Shown here piece after piece: positions 27,011-40,330 of a stretch of 64,000 nucleotides of DNA (positions are counted from its first letter, which is position 1; the number at the start of each line of letters is the position of its first letter). A program made the position numbers and the translations under genes. The notes under the pieces were generated by a model. The model searched no databases, was not told where the DNA came from, and saw only the letters and a list, made by a program, of their open reading frames with translations. Source of the DNA: Opisthocomus hoazin (taxonomy: Eukaryota > Chordata > Aves > Opisthocomiformes > Opisthocomidae); NCBI RefSeq assembly GCF_030867145.1, contig NC_134420.1, positions 8,897,823 to 8,961,822 of the forward strand, in the 5' to 3' direction.

Positions 27011-30000
27011 CATACGTCTCTAGCAAACATTCATGGTCAAACAGAGAGAAGGCAAAAAAATAATGGAAGTTTATGGTGAAAAAAATCCAGAAATAACATT
27101 TTTAAAGTATTCATTTAACTTCTTCCCACAATTTCAGACAGATTTCCACCATTTACTCTCACCCATATATTCTCTGTGCAGAAGTAATTCACTATGAAAC
27201 TGTGGTGAAAAAGTATGGGATAGTGTTAGCAAACTACCTCATCAGAGCAAGAGCTACCTCATCAGAAATACGAAACATGAGTACCATAGCCACCGTAGCT
27301 ACAATAATGCTCTGATACTCAAAACTGTATGTAAGTTACATACTGAAGTAGAAGGAAAACCAGAAGCAGTATCATTCTTGCTGCTTATAAAAAGGAAAAG
27401 ATTTAATCAGTCATCCTCTTAATAAACATGCTGTATCTGTGCACCTAGTCACATTAGCCTTTTCTATGCAAAGAAGTTTGTAATTACTCCGTCATCAATA
27501 ATCTCAACAACTTCTTTTTAACTAAGTAAAAAACTGCTAGATTGCTGAACTCAATAAGCCCACCCTTCATGCTTGCGAGACAGACCTGTTGGTCCCACAC
27601 CTTTTGAAAACACATTTCAGAAGAATTTAGGATTTCAAATAATTTCCCTGGAAAGTAAAACTCTCTCTAGATCTAAATTCAGTTTTATTTATTTAAAATG
27701 CAATATGGCATATAATGGAAACTCTTTATATGTTGTATCAGTCAGGTGCCATTATTCTAAAAGGAGAAAAAAACCTATTTAACATATCAAAATAATTTTC
27801 TTACAAGATAAATAGCTCAGAGACAATTCCCCTGCAATGTACGTTTATGAAAAATCAGCAGGAGCCATTTATGGTCTCATAATACATAAATCAACTGAAA
27901 GAACACTTGGTCAGAATCTGAAACATCCTAACATTAACTCACTGTGATTACAAAGCTTCTGTTATCCCCCTTACAGGTGTCAAATCATTGTAATGTTATA
28001 ATTTTGGTTAATAGCTGGTAACAGCTAAATCTATTTAGATGAGAATTGTTTCTCTGATGAATTTAAATGTTGGTTTGGGGGGAAAAAAAAATCATGTTTT
28101 TACACATTACCAAATGAAAAAACAGAAAAATACTAAAAATTATCTTACTTTTCCTAACCTAACCATTTTGTGACAAGGCAAATGAACTATTCCATATAGA
28201 TAGACTTACATACCACTAAGTGATGGAAATAAACAGGGCTTTGAAATACCAGTGTTTATTTTTTCACTACAGCTTTTGCTTTCAGAATAATTACCTATGC
28301 ACTAACTCTAGATGGCAACATTGCACTTACTGTATTACTAAAACAAAATGTCACACTAAGTCCCTACATATCCTCTTTATCAACATTTTATGTGCCACAG
28401 ATCTATAGCCTCTTATTATAAGTGTAATGAAGCAGAAGTTATTGAAGCATTTTATTGATTGCTCAGATCACAAGTTTACTGTCATACAGAATTGGTACCT
28501 TACTTGCTGAAGCAAACTGCTGACACCTTTTTAAAAAAGTGACAACTACATCTATTTCATGACCAGAAATCCATTTTCATCTCTATCAAGACAAGAATGC
28601 AATTTTCACTTCATTTAACTGATGTTAGGCCTGCTCAAGGCATGACACTTCGAAAAAAGCACAAGTTTAAGGTTCTTAAAATACTTCTGGTAACTAGAAT
28701 GCAGCTCAGTTGTGGGAAAAATTTCAACCATCACTCAAATCTATAAACAATAGAACATTCGAAGAATCACTTATCCGAACTATCAAGAGGGCAGTTTTCT
28801 CTTTCAATTTCAAAATTACTGAAATGCTATTTTTATATTCTTTTAATAAGAAGCTACGCTGAAATGTTACAGTTTTCATATGGAACCTTGCTCTATCAAA
28901 GTTCACTGTAACACAGGATTACTTCTTGAGTGGTCTCTACACAGGTCAAACAGACAAAAAATGTATTTTTGTGTGACGTATAAAGAATGAAACAAAGATG
29001 CTTAACACCTCTTCAAAAGTGTGAGTCAATGTCATATAAAATTAGAAAAGCAGAAGCTGGAAAGAAGAGGAAACATATTTAGTGTGAAAAAAGGGGGAGG
29101 TACTGAACAGAGGCTGTGATACTGAAGTTATTTTAAGAATATAATTTTTAAAACCATAAAAATACAAATTAAAGTTTGGGTTGAACTGGAAACCAGCTTA
29201 AGCATTTTGGTGAATTTCTTCCTTTTCATCAAATAACACCCAATAATTATTGTGCCAACTTTACCACAACATAACTTGATTTTCTCAAACCAGCATTATA
29301 AACAGGGTAAGTATTCTTTGGTACAATTTTCTGAGAACTCTATGAACTCAGATGGATACATAAATGATAGAAAAACATATTGGTTAAAAAATACTTCATA
29401 AAAATGTATAATTCTGTTAGTTTCTCCCAGCCAAAACCCCTGCAAAATTATTACACCTAACAGCTAGTTTATATTTTATTTGTAAGGGAAAACACCCCAG
29501 AACACTCATTAGAAAACTTATTACACAATGTAACTACTGAAATCTGTGGAAACTAATTGAATAGTAATGACAGATAAGTTTCTTATGACATACAAAAAAG
29601 AAAAGTTATGGTGAACAGCTTTTGTTTGCATATCACAGATGTGTTCACCCTCCAGTACTTTGAGTCATTAGTTTCAAGAGAATAACACATGAAAATAGAA
29701 GAAATATAGTCTTTCTTTTTAATTTATTCTGTTACTTGCAATATTTCAATTTTTTTAAAGTCAGTAATATTTTTATGGGTCTCCACAGCAAAATTAGGAG
29801 AACTTCATGAATTATGACATTCATGGATGTAGCTTAGAACAATAACAGCAAAGCTGTTGGACATACAGTTTTGAAATAGTACATTTAAGCTTGTGTTCCT
29901 GTAGCCGAACTGGTGAATAGTAGAATCAGTCAATAATTTTATTCTTTCCTGTTTTCTTGCAGGCATTTTGCATACTAGCTCCATTACTTTAATGTAATGT

Positions 30001-32901
30001 AATTTGCTGTGGTTCAAATGATTAATTACTGTTACTGTAAGTTCTGCTAGATCAAGCTAATGAACATTCAGCACAATTTCCTGTCACTTCTTATCCCAGC
30101 TCAGTCCCCCCATCCCCACATATAACACACTTCCAGCAAAAATAAAAGCACACAGAATAGAACCTTAGGACTGGCTATGTTTGTCAACTATCACACAAAA
30201 TTTTCCCAAACCCTTGTAAGTATCACACGCTCAAACCATTTAAATATACTTAAAGCAACCTGTGATTCTCAAATATTTATACATCTACATCTTCCATAAT
30301 AAATCTTTACTGTGGCAATGACAAAATAATTCTTCTATTTACCTGTTCATGTACATTTTCTATTATTTAATAAAGCACAGATCAACAGCTTGAATACAGT
30401 GCAATTCTAAACAAAGAAAATGTTTAAAAATCATTAATATCATTTTAAAAAGTATTTGAGTCTTCTCTTTTGGCCTCTGTTTAGCTGTGCTAGGCCTGTG
30501 AATGACAGCTTCCCTGCTTGAAGCATACAGAAAGCACAGCCTTCCTCATTCACTGTCAGTACTATGGCCTTTTCACACGTTCCCTCCACAGCAGTGTTTG
30601 TCCCCAAACACTGGAACCCAGCACAATGGCATTCCTACTTCAACACCCCCACCAACAGCACCACTACATATGAAGAATGCTAATGAGATGGACATCCCCC
30701 ATCTCTGAAAGTGTTAACTATATCCCATACTATCAGATATAATCCTATCTCTATTGTTACATATTACATCTCACTTAAAAGCAATTTCATTTTGGCGATG
30801 CTTTTTTTCTGAACATTTTTAATAGAAACTATGGTAGCTTGACAAAAAAATTAAAAAAAGTCTTACATGCATTCACTCTGTTGTGTATATTATATACATA
30901 ATGAACTGATTTTAACCTCCAGATATACTTAGGGATCTCAGAAATTCCGACACTAACACACCATATTTAAAATAGCAAGGCAAAAGGCTAACATCTGAAA
31001 TATTAATAACAGAATAAGTCTAATAGTACTGTTGTTTAAATTTTACTTTTTTGTTAGAAAATTGTACTTTACAGTCACAGAATTCACGTCAATATAAGCT
31101 TTTTCAAGATTTTAGTGAAGCTTATAGCTCATTATACAGTTATGTAATTGCAGTTAGAAAGACTTTAAAGGAAAAAAACAGAAGGCTTTTGTAGTAGTGT
31201 TTATATGTATATACTTTTTTCCTTTCTCTTTTATTTACAGAAAAGCACAAACCATTTCCCAAAGTTCAAGTACTTTCTCAGTTTTACCTGTTTTACTTCA
31301 CCTATATTATTCTCAAGGAATACTATTTGAAGAATAACGATTTTCCTCTTTGAAAGGATACAAAGACCACAGCAAAGAGACGATATCTCCTCACTGTTTT
31401 CTTCCTCTGGAGCAAGAAGCAACAGAGTGATTATAAAGACGACACTGTGCAACCACTGTGCAGTGTGGACCAGAAACTATGTATTTTTTTAATTCAATAC
31501 ATGCATTTTAAACTGAAGTCCAGACAGACTTTAACAGAATTACATGTATTGGCATATTATCAGTTGTATGTGCTATCTGATTTCAATGCACAGACTACAG
31601 TGTCTTAGCAGAGTAATACTTAATCAAAGAAGTTTTCTTTTTTTTACTTCCGTTCCCTTTTTACTTAAATGAAAAAAACAAAGTAAATACAAATAATTCA
31701 AATGTCAAAACAACACTGAGATAAATAGAGATCAAGGAAATATATTTAATGTTGTCAAGTAATGGCTAGACTTTATATTGGTATGAATACTGTAGGCAGT
31801 CATCACAGTATTATGTTGTCAGGCCTTAGCACAACAGGACAAAGTGATAGTATTTTGACTGAATGTCCTGGTTCTTTTTAACATGCGTCCTAATCTTCTA
31901 TCTGTATCATATCACAATGTGCTCTTTACAAAAGAAACTTGTTATAGCTATTTAGCCAAAAAGGTCAACATCAGCAGAATATAGTAAGATTATAGTGAGA
32001 AGTATTGTTATACCTACAGTACAACATAACCTGTAGTTATAATGATTTCATTTATGTTCAGTACTACATGACTTTAGTTAGAAAACGGCTCGAAAAATTG
32101 AGACACTTTAAGCTGAATTATATGTTGTATCTTACCTTTGAAGTAGTATACTTCAAAACAACACAAGCTTTCAGCACAATAACTGCACAAAACATTTAAC
32201 ATCCTTATGCTGTAAAATTTTCATTTAAGCACTTAAACTGGTTTGAAATGTTTATTAAAATATTTTAATCATAATATTTTTGTAGACAATTAACTGTCAT
32301 AGCTGACCTGACATTTATCCTTGTAATCTGGACTCTTAAATGTCCAACATGGTTATACTGAACATATGTCTATATGCAAGCCTTTCATTATAAAGAACCA
32401 TTTGTCTTCAGAAGAGAATTCACATAGACTAAAATTATTGTATTTTTCTTGTCATTTACAGTTTCCAGCTGAACACTGCTGGATAATGACCAGAGGAATG
32501 ATTAAAATAAGTTAAATTACTGAAATGTCTTTATACATTCTTTACAGAGAAAAGCAAAAAAGTAGCCAATAAATGACTTGCATATGAATTTTTATTTAGA
32601 AATTCCATTGTCTGTTTTGTTGTACTAATTACCGTTATACTTGCTAAATACTTGTATGCATTTCATATATTTTTTTTCTAAAAGAGTAAATATTATATGT
32701 TAAGGAACTGGAAAGTCGCACATTTCATTTCTGTAGCTTTGTGACACGCAGCATTGTCTTAAAAGTGAAGAATTATCAACAAAAAGAGTAAAGATATTTC
32801 TCACTTTTTAACATATCACTGCACTGACTCAGAAATATTCTGCAACAAGCTCTTCTTTTTTTCTTTTCTGCTTGTTTTTCTCTCTCACACATGCTCTCCC
32901 A
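27011..32901. other. AT-rich non-coding DNA, no gene recognised
   Basis: Nearly 6 kb without a recognisable transposon, exon or RNA gene. A small imperfect repeat is present at 27234-27266 (CTACCTCATCAGA twice, period 20). Open frames here are 60-75 codons with no motif. Confidence 0.5.
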
Positions 32902-32923
32902 TTTTTGTTTTTGTTTTTGTTTG
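32902..32923. repeat. (TTTTTG)n microsatellite
   Basis: About four units of TTTTTG/TTTTG within a T-rich stretch that runs from about 32850. Confidence 0.8.
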
Positions 32924-34940
32924 ATTTCATCTTGCTGACCACTATTAGCTCTAGAGAGGAATAGTCTCTTCCAAAGTCAATTCTCATTTCTCTTTATGGA
33001 TCTGACAGCAGGAGGTGCTGTATAAACAGTGTGACTGACACTTCACTTGCACCTCTCCTCCCCCTTCCTACACAGACCGGTAGCTTGATCTAGCTGATGC
33101 AGTCATTCTTAACTCTGGGGCCTGAGATCATTTTTAAATCTAAGGTTCCTAGCTGTTTTTTTATTTCTATACAATACTTTTCCTGGAAAATCTGTACGTC
33201 TACTATTTTTATAAAGTACTCACCTAATCCTTAAACATATGTACATTCTTACACATATAAAAGAAATTAAGTACCTATGCTGAACAAGATCAGTGGCTTT
33301 TTACTTATAGTTCCTAAAATAAAACAGCTGATGAACAAAAAATAAATCATCTTATTGCTCCTTAACTATCAAACAGTATATTCAGAATCTGTTTTCTCTG
33401 TTTTTCCAAACTATAATGCATGTCTGTTATATTTATTTAATGGCACATGTATAGTAATTAAAATACTGAGGTTTTAAAATATTATACATTTCTTTGATTT
33501 TCCATAATGCAACACTAGTTATACTTAGAAGTGTTTTATTTATTTATTAAAAAACTGTTTCAACTAAATAATTGTTTAAACTAGTTATATGGGAAGATCT
33601 ATGAGACCATTAAAAACTGCATGTGCGGAGCAAGCAATGAAAAATGATTGCTTTAGAGAATTTCCACATAAGGAAGATCACAGCTAGGCACAGTATGCAG
33701 CAAGAAAAGATGAGACATATGACATCCCACACCAAAAGAGAGACACAATTAACTCCTTTATTGTTGGCTTTGCAATTACAGGAGAAGCATTTAATTTTCC
33801 TAACAGAGACTGCAGCTTACGCAATTTATGTCACCCTTCTTTATGACACAGTGCATATTGTTGGTTTTATACAATTACTACATTTGAAAATGAAAACAAA
33901 AAAGCAGACTTTTAAAGAGTGGGACAACTCACCTGTTTGCAACAGTTTGCAGACTTTAATCGTTGGTGCAGGGCCAATAGAACTCCTTGGACAGAAATCT
34001 TTGCTCCTGAGAGGCTGAAACCTTCTTTCTTACAGACCCACACAGGTCCACACAAAGGTGTGATGGAATCTTGCAGGCATCTGTCAAGCAGAGGAGCTAT
34101 GCAAAGAAAAGAAGAAAAAAAAAAAGAAAATGCATTCTTTTGACCCAACTGAAATACACAGCCTCTAACGCAGCCTCAGCATCAGAACTAACTCTTAATA
34201 TCTATTATTTATATCTGACCTGGGTTAAGTCTTGGAAAAACAACTCCTGCATTTCTAGTGGCCACCATGAAGGACGTATTTATATTGAGACACCCCCCAT
34301 GAAAGACTCATAAGCTTCGTGAGCACACCTGAATAGTTCTGAAGTGTGCCTAACTAGCTGCACGGAGTGTCATGGTGTGCACTGATTGCCTTATCTTCTC
34401 ATTTATCACAGATGAGTTGGAACCAACCTTGCTGAAATCTACTTGTATTGTCCTGATAAAATTGCAAGATCCATGTTGTTTCTGTATACAGTTTCCTCTT
34501 GAGGAGCTTACATATACCTAAATATCATAAATGGCAACATTCACAAAATATAATCAACACTCTCATAGCCATTTTATTATAACCTCATTGCCACTATTCA
34601 AAAAACAACTTCTAACAAATAAAAATGCTCAGTGTAGCTGTTTAATAACGAGGAAAGGTCAAATGAAAAGATAGATAAAATTGATTCATGGCGGTGCTCT
34701 CAACAAGATCTTTTTCTTGCTGTTCTTAGATTTCAAATCACTGCAAAGGTTGCAAGCATTCTCTCTAAGGGAACTAATGTCAATATGTGTGACAAACAGA
34801 GAATGATTATTTTGGCTTCAGGCATTACTGAGATGCATGTGCTTTTCAGATATTTTTGTGTAATGCATACATGGGCCTTTCTTATATAACAAAATAAAAT
34901 AGCAATAAGTAGCATTTCAGGCTTTTACCTGATACTGTAC
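32924..34940. other. AT-rich non-coding DNA, no gene recognised
   Basis: No transposon or gene recognised. Four overlapping frames on both strands at 33.6-34.3 kb (74-124 codons) overlap each other and an A-run near 34110. The overlap on both strands without a domain argues for chance. Confidence 0.45.
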
Positions 34941-35091
34941 AAGGGAAGGAAAGGGGAAGGGGAAGGGAGAGGGAGAGGAAGAGTGAAAAGGAAAGGAAAA
35001 GGGAAAGGGAAAGGGGAAAAGGAAAGAGAATGAGAAGGGCAAAGGGAAGGGGAAAGGGGAGAGAGAAGGAGAAAAGGAAGTGGAGAAAAAG
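34941..35091 (+). repeat. 151-bp polypurine tract (GGGAAA-type) with two G-quadruplex motifs
   Basis: The plus strand has 151 bases with only four pyrimidines (34984, 35031, 35040, 35081), built from degenerate GGGAAA/GGAAGG/GAGAAG units. Two segments fit the four-run G-quadruplex pattern: 34953-34973 (GGGG, GGGG, GGG, GGG with loops of 2-3) and 35037-35059 (GGG, GGG, GGGG, GGGG with loops of 2-4). Homopurine tracts of this length can also form triplex DNA. The long minus-strand frames through it translate to S/F/P/L repeats and are artefacts of composition. Confidence 0.92.
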
Positions 35092-38000
35092 CAAAAAATC
35101 ACCAAAATCTGGTTTTACTAGTAATATACAAGAATACACAAAAAATAAACTGTATACAGCAAATTTGTGAACAATGCAAATAAAATTATATACATAATTT
35201 TCCCATCTAGTCAATCTATGGCCATAAAGATTATTATTTATCTTATAGATTTATATTGTGGATTTCCTAGGTACATAAATACTTACAAAGAACTACAGGT
35301 TTTGTCAGAGGAAATACCACTGGATGAATTACACTTTACATATTTTATTGAGAATAGGAGACAAACATTCCATTCAGACATGACAAATATTTAGCCTCAA
35401 TAGCTGTTCAGTCAGCTGTTAGAACAAACAGAGTCTGAACTACAGCCTTAGTTAAGAAACTTTCATATGTGAGTTCTTTTATAACTGGAGAATTTTGGAC
35501 AAATACAGAAGGAACTTATCATACAGTTAAATCCATCTTCAAAGATAAAGAAATAGGTAAACATGCAACAGACTGTATTTTGCCTCTGCTGAAGTCTGTG
35601 TATTTTATGAGTGATTTAAGCACATGGTTAAGCAAAACCACATGTTTAATTTTGTGAAAGGCATTACTTTTTAAAAAATCATGCTAAAACCCAAGTCTTC
35701 TGAATTCCACAATTTTGTGACATAATCTTACAATCTAGTCAGTAATTTTATTCATTCTCATAAAAATAATATTCATTCTCATAACATAAACAATCCTGAG
35801 GCTTCCATACAGTATGCTTACTTCTCCAGTAGATATCCTTGCACCCACTTCTGTCCTGCACTTAGCATCAAATGCCTTTTCTGACGTAGTTGGCAAAGAC
35901 ATTCAAATTTAGTTACTTAAATCCCACTGAAGTTTCAACATTCCTATGTTATTTACAAGACTTACAATCTCCGTTCAGCAAAATACACAAATAGAAGACT
36001 AAATAAAAGCACTACAAAAGTTCTGTTCAGATCTAAAGGACTATCTACATGGTTAATAAAACCCATTTGAATAATCTCTTGAATGAAAACCTATCACACT
36101 ATTCTTCCAAAGTAATTTAGAATTGTCTCTAAGTCTCACATGTACTTTCTCTTCATTACAGAAGTGGAAAACGGTAGACAGAAGTTTGTATCAATGGCAA
36201 ATGGGAAGAGAGAGAAGCAACGCAAGAAGACATGTGGAGAGATACATACAAGGGTTCAATGCTCTGCAGGGACTTAAGAAAAGAAAATGAGGTGAAATCC
36301 TGTCCATACTTCAGTTTATGATAAAAATCCCATTTAACTAAAGGGAGATCAGACTTCACAAAATAAAGCGGATGGGGATTCACTGAACAAGGTTAATATG
36401 CATATTAACCTCCTCTTACTGGTTATCCTAAAAAGTAATACTGCAAAACTTTTTCAAAATATGCCATCAAAGTAAAGACTCCAAACCAGAATGCATACTA
36501 TATAGCATTAAATGTTTGCTTTTAAAATCCAGTTTCTCAGGATATGGCCATGCAATTGAACATGAGTAAAAATGATTTCAAGAAGACAATCAGTGAATTA
36601 ATACTTTTCCAGACTATTCTAATAATGCACTTAATCCCTAACACTGAAGTCAGACAAAATTAAGAAGATTAGATGAGGTAATGAATGAGGTCTGACCAGG
36701 AACACTGGCAGGAGTGAGTTTACTTCAGGACTAAGCGAGCAGTATGAGAATTAAATCTATTTTTCCTATTATGTGATGAGGAGTGGTTATAGTCATACTT
36801 AGCTCAAACAAAGTAAAAGGACAAAAATCTGATCCCAGTGAAGTCTCTGGAAGTTTTACAAATAAGTTTTTTTACTCGGTGCTTTTAACTTAGTTACCAT
36901 TAGAAAACAATTGCAAACAGAAATAAAGAGAACCACAAGTAGTGCTGCTTTTCTGAGTGTGAAACACAACTGTGAGAAAATGTGTTTATACTAGAACTGG
37001 ATTTTACATCTGAACACTAATTGTAATACTATTAACTATTTTACCACAAATAATTTTACCAGAAGCATAATGTGGCCATGCTGATTCAACTTCTCTGAAG
37101 GTAGTGACCTTCAGAACCAGAGAGGGGACAGTTGCAGGACCTGCCGGCATAGCTCTGAAGCAAAAAGATCAGAAGTGTCACCTCTTTCAGACATGCCTAA
37201 CACCCAAATTAGTGTATCAGACCCAAATAATTTTCTATAAGCAATAATCATTTCCATAAGCATCAGCTGCTTCTACCTCTAACAGTATTTGCTTCATTCC
37301 TCACTCAACCTTTTTGTTTCCAGACTTATAGTCTCAAACAGCTTGTATTCTTTCATTTTTCTCACATCCTTTGACCTGCTTTTTAAAATTCCAGAAATCA
37401 ATGGCATTTAAGTTATTAAGCATTCACTGAAGTATGAAACCATGTGTCCTTAGAAAGGTAAAGGAATAAAGGTAGAACAGCAAGGCAGTCATTTCAGAAG
37501 ATTATACTTTTACTGAAATACTCTGTAAGTTTATTGCTCTCAGTATCTGGTTGGTGATTCCAGAAGATGTCCTTAGTACTCTAGATAAGAAATTCACTGT
37601 TGCTCAAAAATCATTCCTAGTTTAGGATCGTTTATGTTGTTCTCATGTGGAATTGGTGCAGGTATGCAAGAATAATAATTTTCAATTAACACCTAGCTAC
37701 TTCCAGACTTCCGGCTATTTTGGTGACTTACCTAAAGCAAAGAAGGTATTAGAATGAACCAATACCCTTTTGAAAACTAGAAGAGTGTCAATAATGAGTC
37801 CATAACTATCTCTCAACTCCACTAGAGTACTTTGATATCGTGGCTTTACACAGACCACAGTCCACAAAGCAAGGTGAAAAGAACCTACAGGCAATATTTC
37901 CCAAAGATTTGCAAGTCTATTGCCAAGTGTTGCATAGTCCATTCAACATTACAGCTGATCAAACATTACACACATTGAACTATGAAGCAGGACTATGAAG

Positions 38001-39619
38001 GTAAATAATGTGTTAACCATAGCAAAAGAAGGCAAAGGCTAACCCTTGGAAAGAAAGTCCATGAGTTAACTAGTAAGGTTTAGGAACAACTCCTCATGAT
38101 GTTTGTCTCTCAGCAGGTTAGAGATTTTACTGTGAGGTACTCATGGAATTGCTTAAGAGGGAGTGATGACAAATGAGGCCTTGATCAGAAAGTGAAATAA
38201 ATTTTAAAGGAAGGAAACTTCCCTTCAAGGGAAGCTGAGCAAAGCAAGGTAGTCAGAAGTTATGGAAAATACTTTGATAGACAGAATCCCTTTTATCTAT
38301 AATTTTTCTGCAGAATTTAAAATACTGCATTAGAACTTATCTGCATTTTTTCTTTTTTAATTGAATAAATTTTTCCATTGCAGCAGTCTTAGCTGCTAGT
38401 CAGCCATGGATAAAAAGAGGTACCCAAGGTTCTTTGCTCCTCAGCTAATAAGAACAGTCTAAATATACCTTTATTGCTTTTATTCTCTCCCTCATTGATT
38501 TTTTTACTTTATGTCATATGACAAACATCGAGTTTCCTTGAAGAAAATAATTGTTTTACAGTGTAATTTTACACTCCTCTGAAGAACAGAGATGAGAAAT
38601 TTTCCCTAAAACAAAACCCAGAGATCTTAAATTGATGGAGAAAATGGCATGAAGCCACTGTGGCAAACAGAAGAGAAAAATCTGCTTTTTTCTTTGTCTG
38701 GTCTTTAAACTTGCTGAAAATGATAACAGTGCAGTGCTGATCAAATGGAGTGACAGAAAGCATGAAATCCAAAGCCCAGTAGGATATCCACAAAAAGTAA
38801 GCAGAACATTTGTAAAGGAATGGGAAAATCACCCTCTGGTAATTTGCAATCATCACAAGAGGACTGCAAAAAAAATCAAAACAAATCCCCCAAAATTCAG
38901 TTTGTTAACTTTCTTCTTACTTAAACTCATGGCATTATTGAAGCATAAACACTAGCATTATGCCTAGTTCTCTTCTACATCAATTTCTCTTAGCAAACAA
39001 CCTAGAAAGCAGTACAAGTATTTTTGTAACAAATAACACGATCAGAATAACAGGAAAGAAATAATTAAATATTTTTTCTATGGGGAAAAAAATCTTTCAA
39101 AATGGTCAAAATACTAGAAACTCTTTTTACCCTCCCTAATGACAAGGGTTTTCCTGAAGGTACTTTCAATATGTACTGTACACTGCATATATACTACACA
39201 GAGGGCATGAGATTGCGCTAGCATGCACTGTACTTCACTGTTTCTTGTTTTTAGCAAACACCACGCAATTCTTTGTCCAGGGCAACCAGCGTGTACTATC
39301 CAAAACTGTGGTTTATACAGGGAAACTGAATGACTCAGAACATGCAGTTTCCTATGTTATTTAAATGATGTCAGTGTGTTTTTACTCAAACAAAAACTAA
39401 TCTAACAGCTGCTGTGTACTTTTGTTTACGTGCTATATGTCAAATCGTATTGTCCCCAAGGTACTTATGAGAGATGCTTTAGCAGTCATTTTCTTAAATA
39501 CTGATGCCTATCCGAATTTGGATTTTTCCACTATTGAACAGAATGACAAGCACACGATTGCTGTACTTAAAGAAATCTTTCACAGCTGCTTTGCTTTTTC
39601 AGTGATCCCATTAAATTGA
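35092..39619. other. AT-rich non-coding DNA, no gene recognised
   Basis: No transposon, exon or RNA gene recognised. It includes a 13-bp direct repeat ATTCATTCTCATA at 35750-35762 and 35771-35783 (period 21), and a purine-skewed patch at about 36.16-36.3 kb. Confidence 0.5.
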
Positions 39620-40330
39620 CGGCATATGCCTGTGGGGTCTACAATGTTACAATACTGCTGAACAAGATGTTGATTGTACAACACAAATTTGTACAATAGA
39701 ACTTGGCTTTATTGTGGGAACCATTTCCTGGGTCATCCTTCCATTTATTTTTCACCTGAGCAAGATTTAATTTAAAAACTTACTTATCTCTGTGACCTTT
39801 ACTGAACACCTGGTTATATTAATCGTTTAAAAGTGCAAACTCTAACACTCAGTGGTTAGTAGGCATGAAAACCTACGAAGTCTCCTCAGTTCCTAAAATG
39901 AGCATGAGTCATGTCTTTTCTTGAACTGAACGAAGTAGCTGTGCATTAAATATGCTGGCATATCTTCTGCTTGAGCAAGTGGACCGAAATGGTGTGAATT
40001 GTTAATGCCTTGCTGCTTTGGTTCACGGCTTGTGATTGATCATTTGTAACTATATCTACTCCTTGTTCCATGAAATCAAGTATGGAGTAATGGGTTCATC
40101 AGATTTTTGGGTTAAATTGAGAGTGAAGAGGTACTGTGTGTGGAAATAAGAGTTGCCATGTTCGGGGCTGGCCTTGTAACAGCACGGAATCTAAAGGCGA
40201 TATTCAAAACCACTTCACTCATCATACGCTTACTGATTCTGAATGGGGTCCATTTGCAGGGGACATTTGGTAGTTTTCCAATACACTTTATGCCTCTTTC
40301 TGCACTTCTACCACCCTGCACATCTTTTTT
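39620..40330. promoter_or_regulatory. possible conserved non-coding element, about 0.7 kb
   Basis: This is the longest block in the window that is free of repeats and low-complexity DNA. It contains a TALE/Hox-type composite site TGATTGAT at 40033-40040, GTGCATTAAATATGC near 39942 and several TTAAT cores. Short frames on both strands at 40112-40337 overlap each other and carry no domain, so a coding exon is not supported. It ends at a T-run (40326-40336). Regulatory role is inferred from texture only. Confidence 0.27.

Noticed and set aside
33644..34313. Overlapping frames on both strands (74-124 codons)
   Set aside because: Overlap on opposite strands and in several phases without domain or frame conservation; chance.
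34882..35214. Minus-strand frames of 110 and 62 codons rich in S, F, P and L
   Set aside because: They translate the homopurine tract at 34941-35091; repetitive composition artefact.
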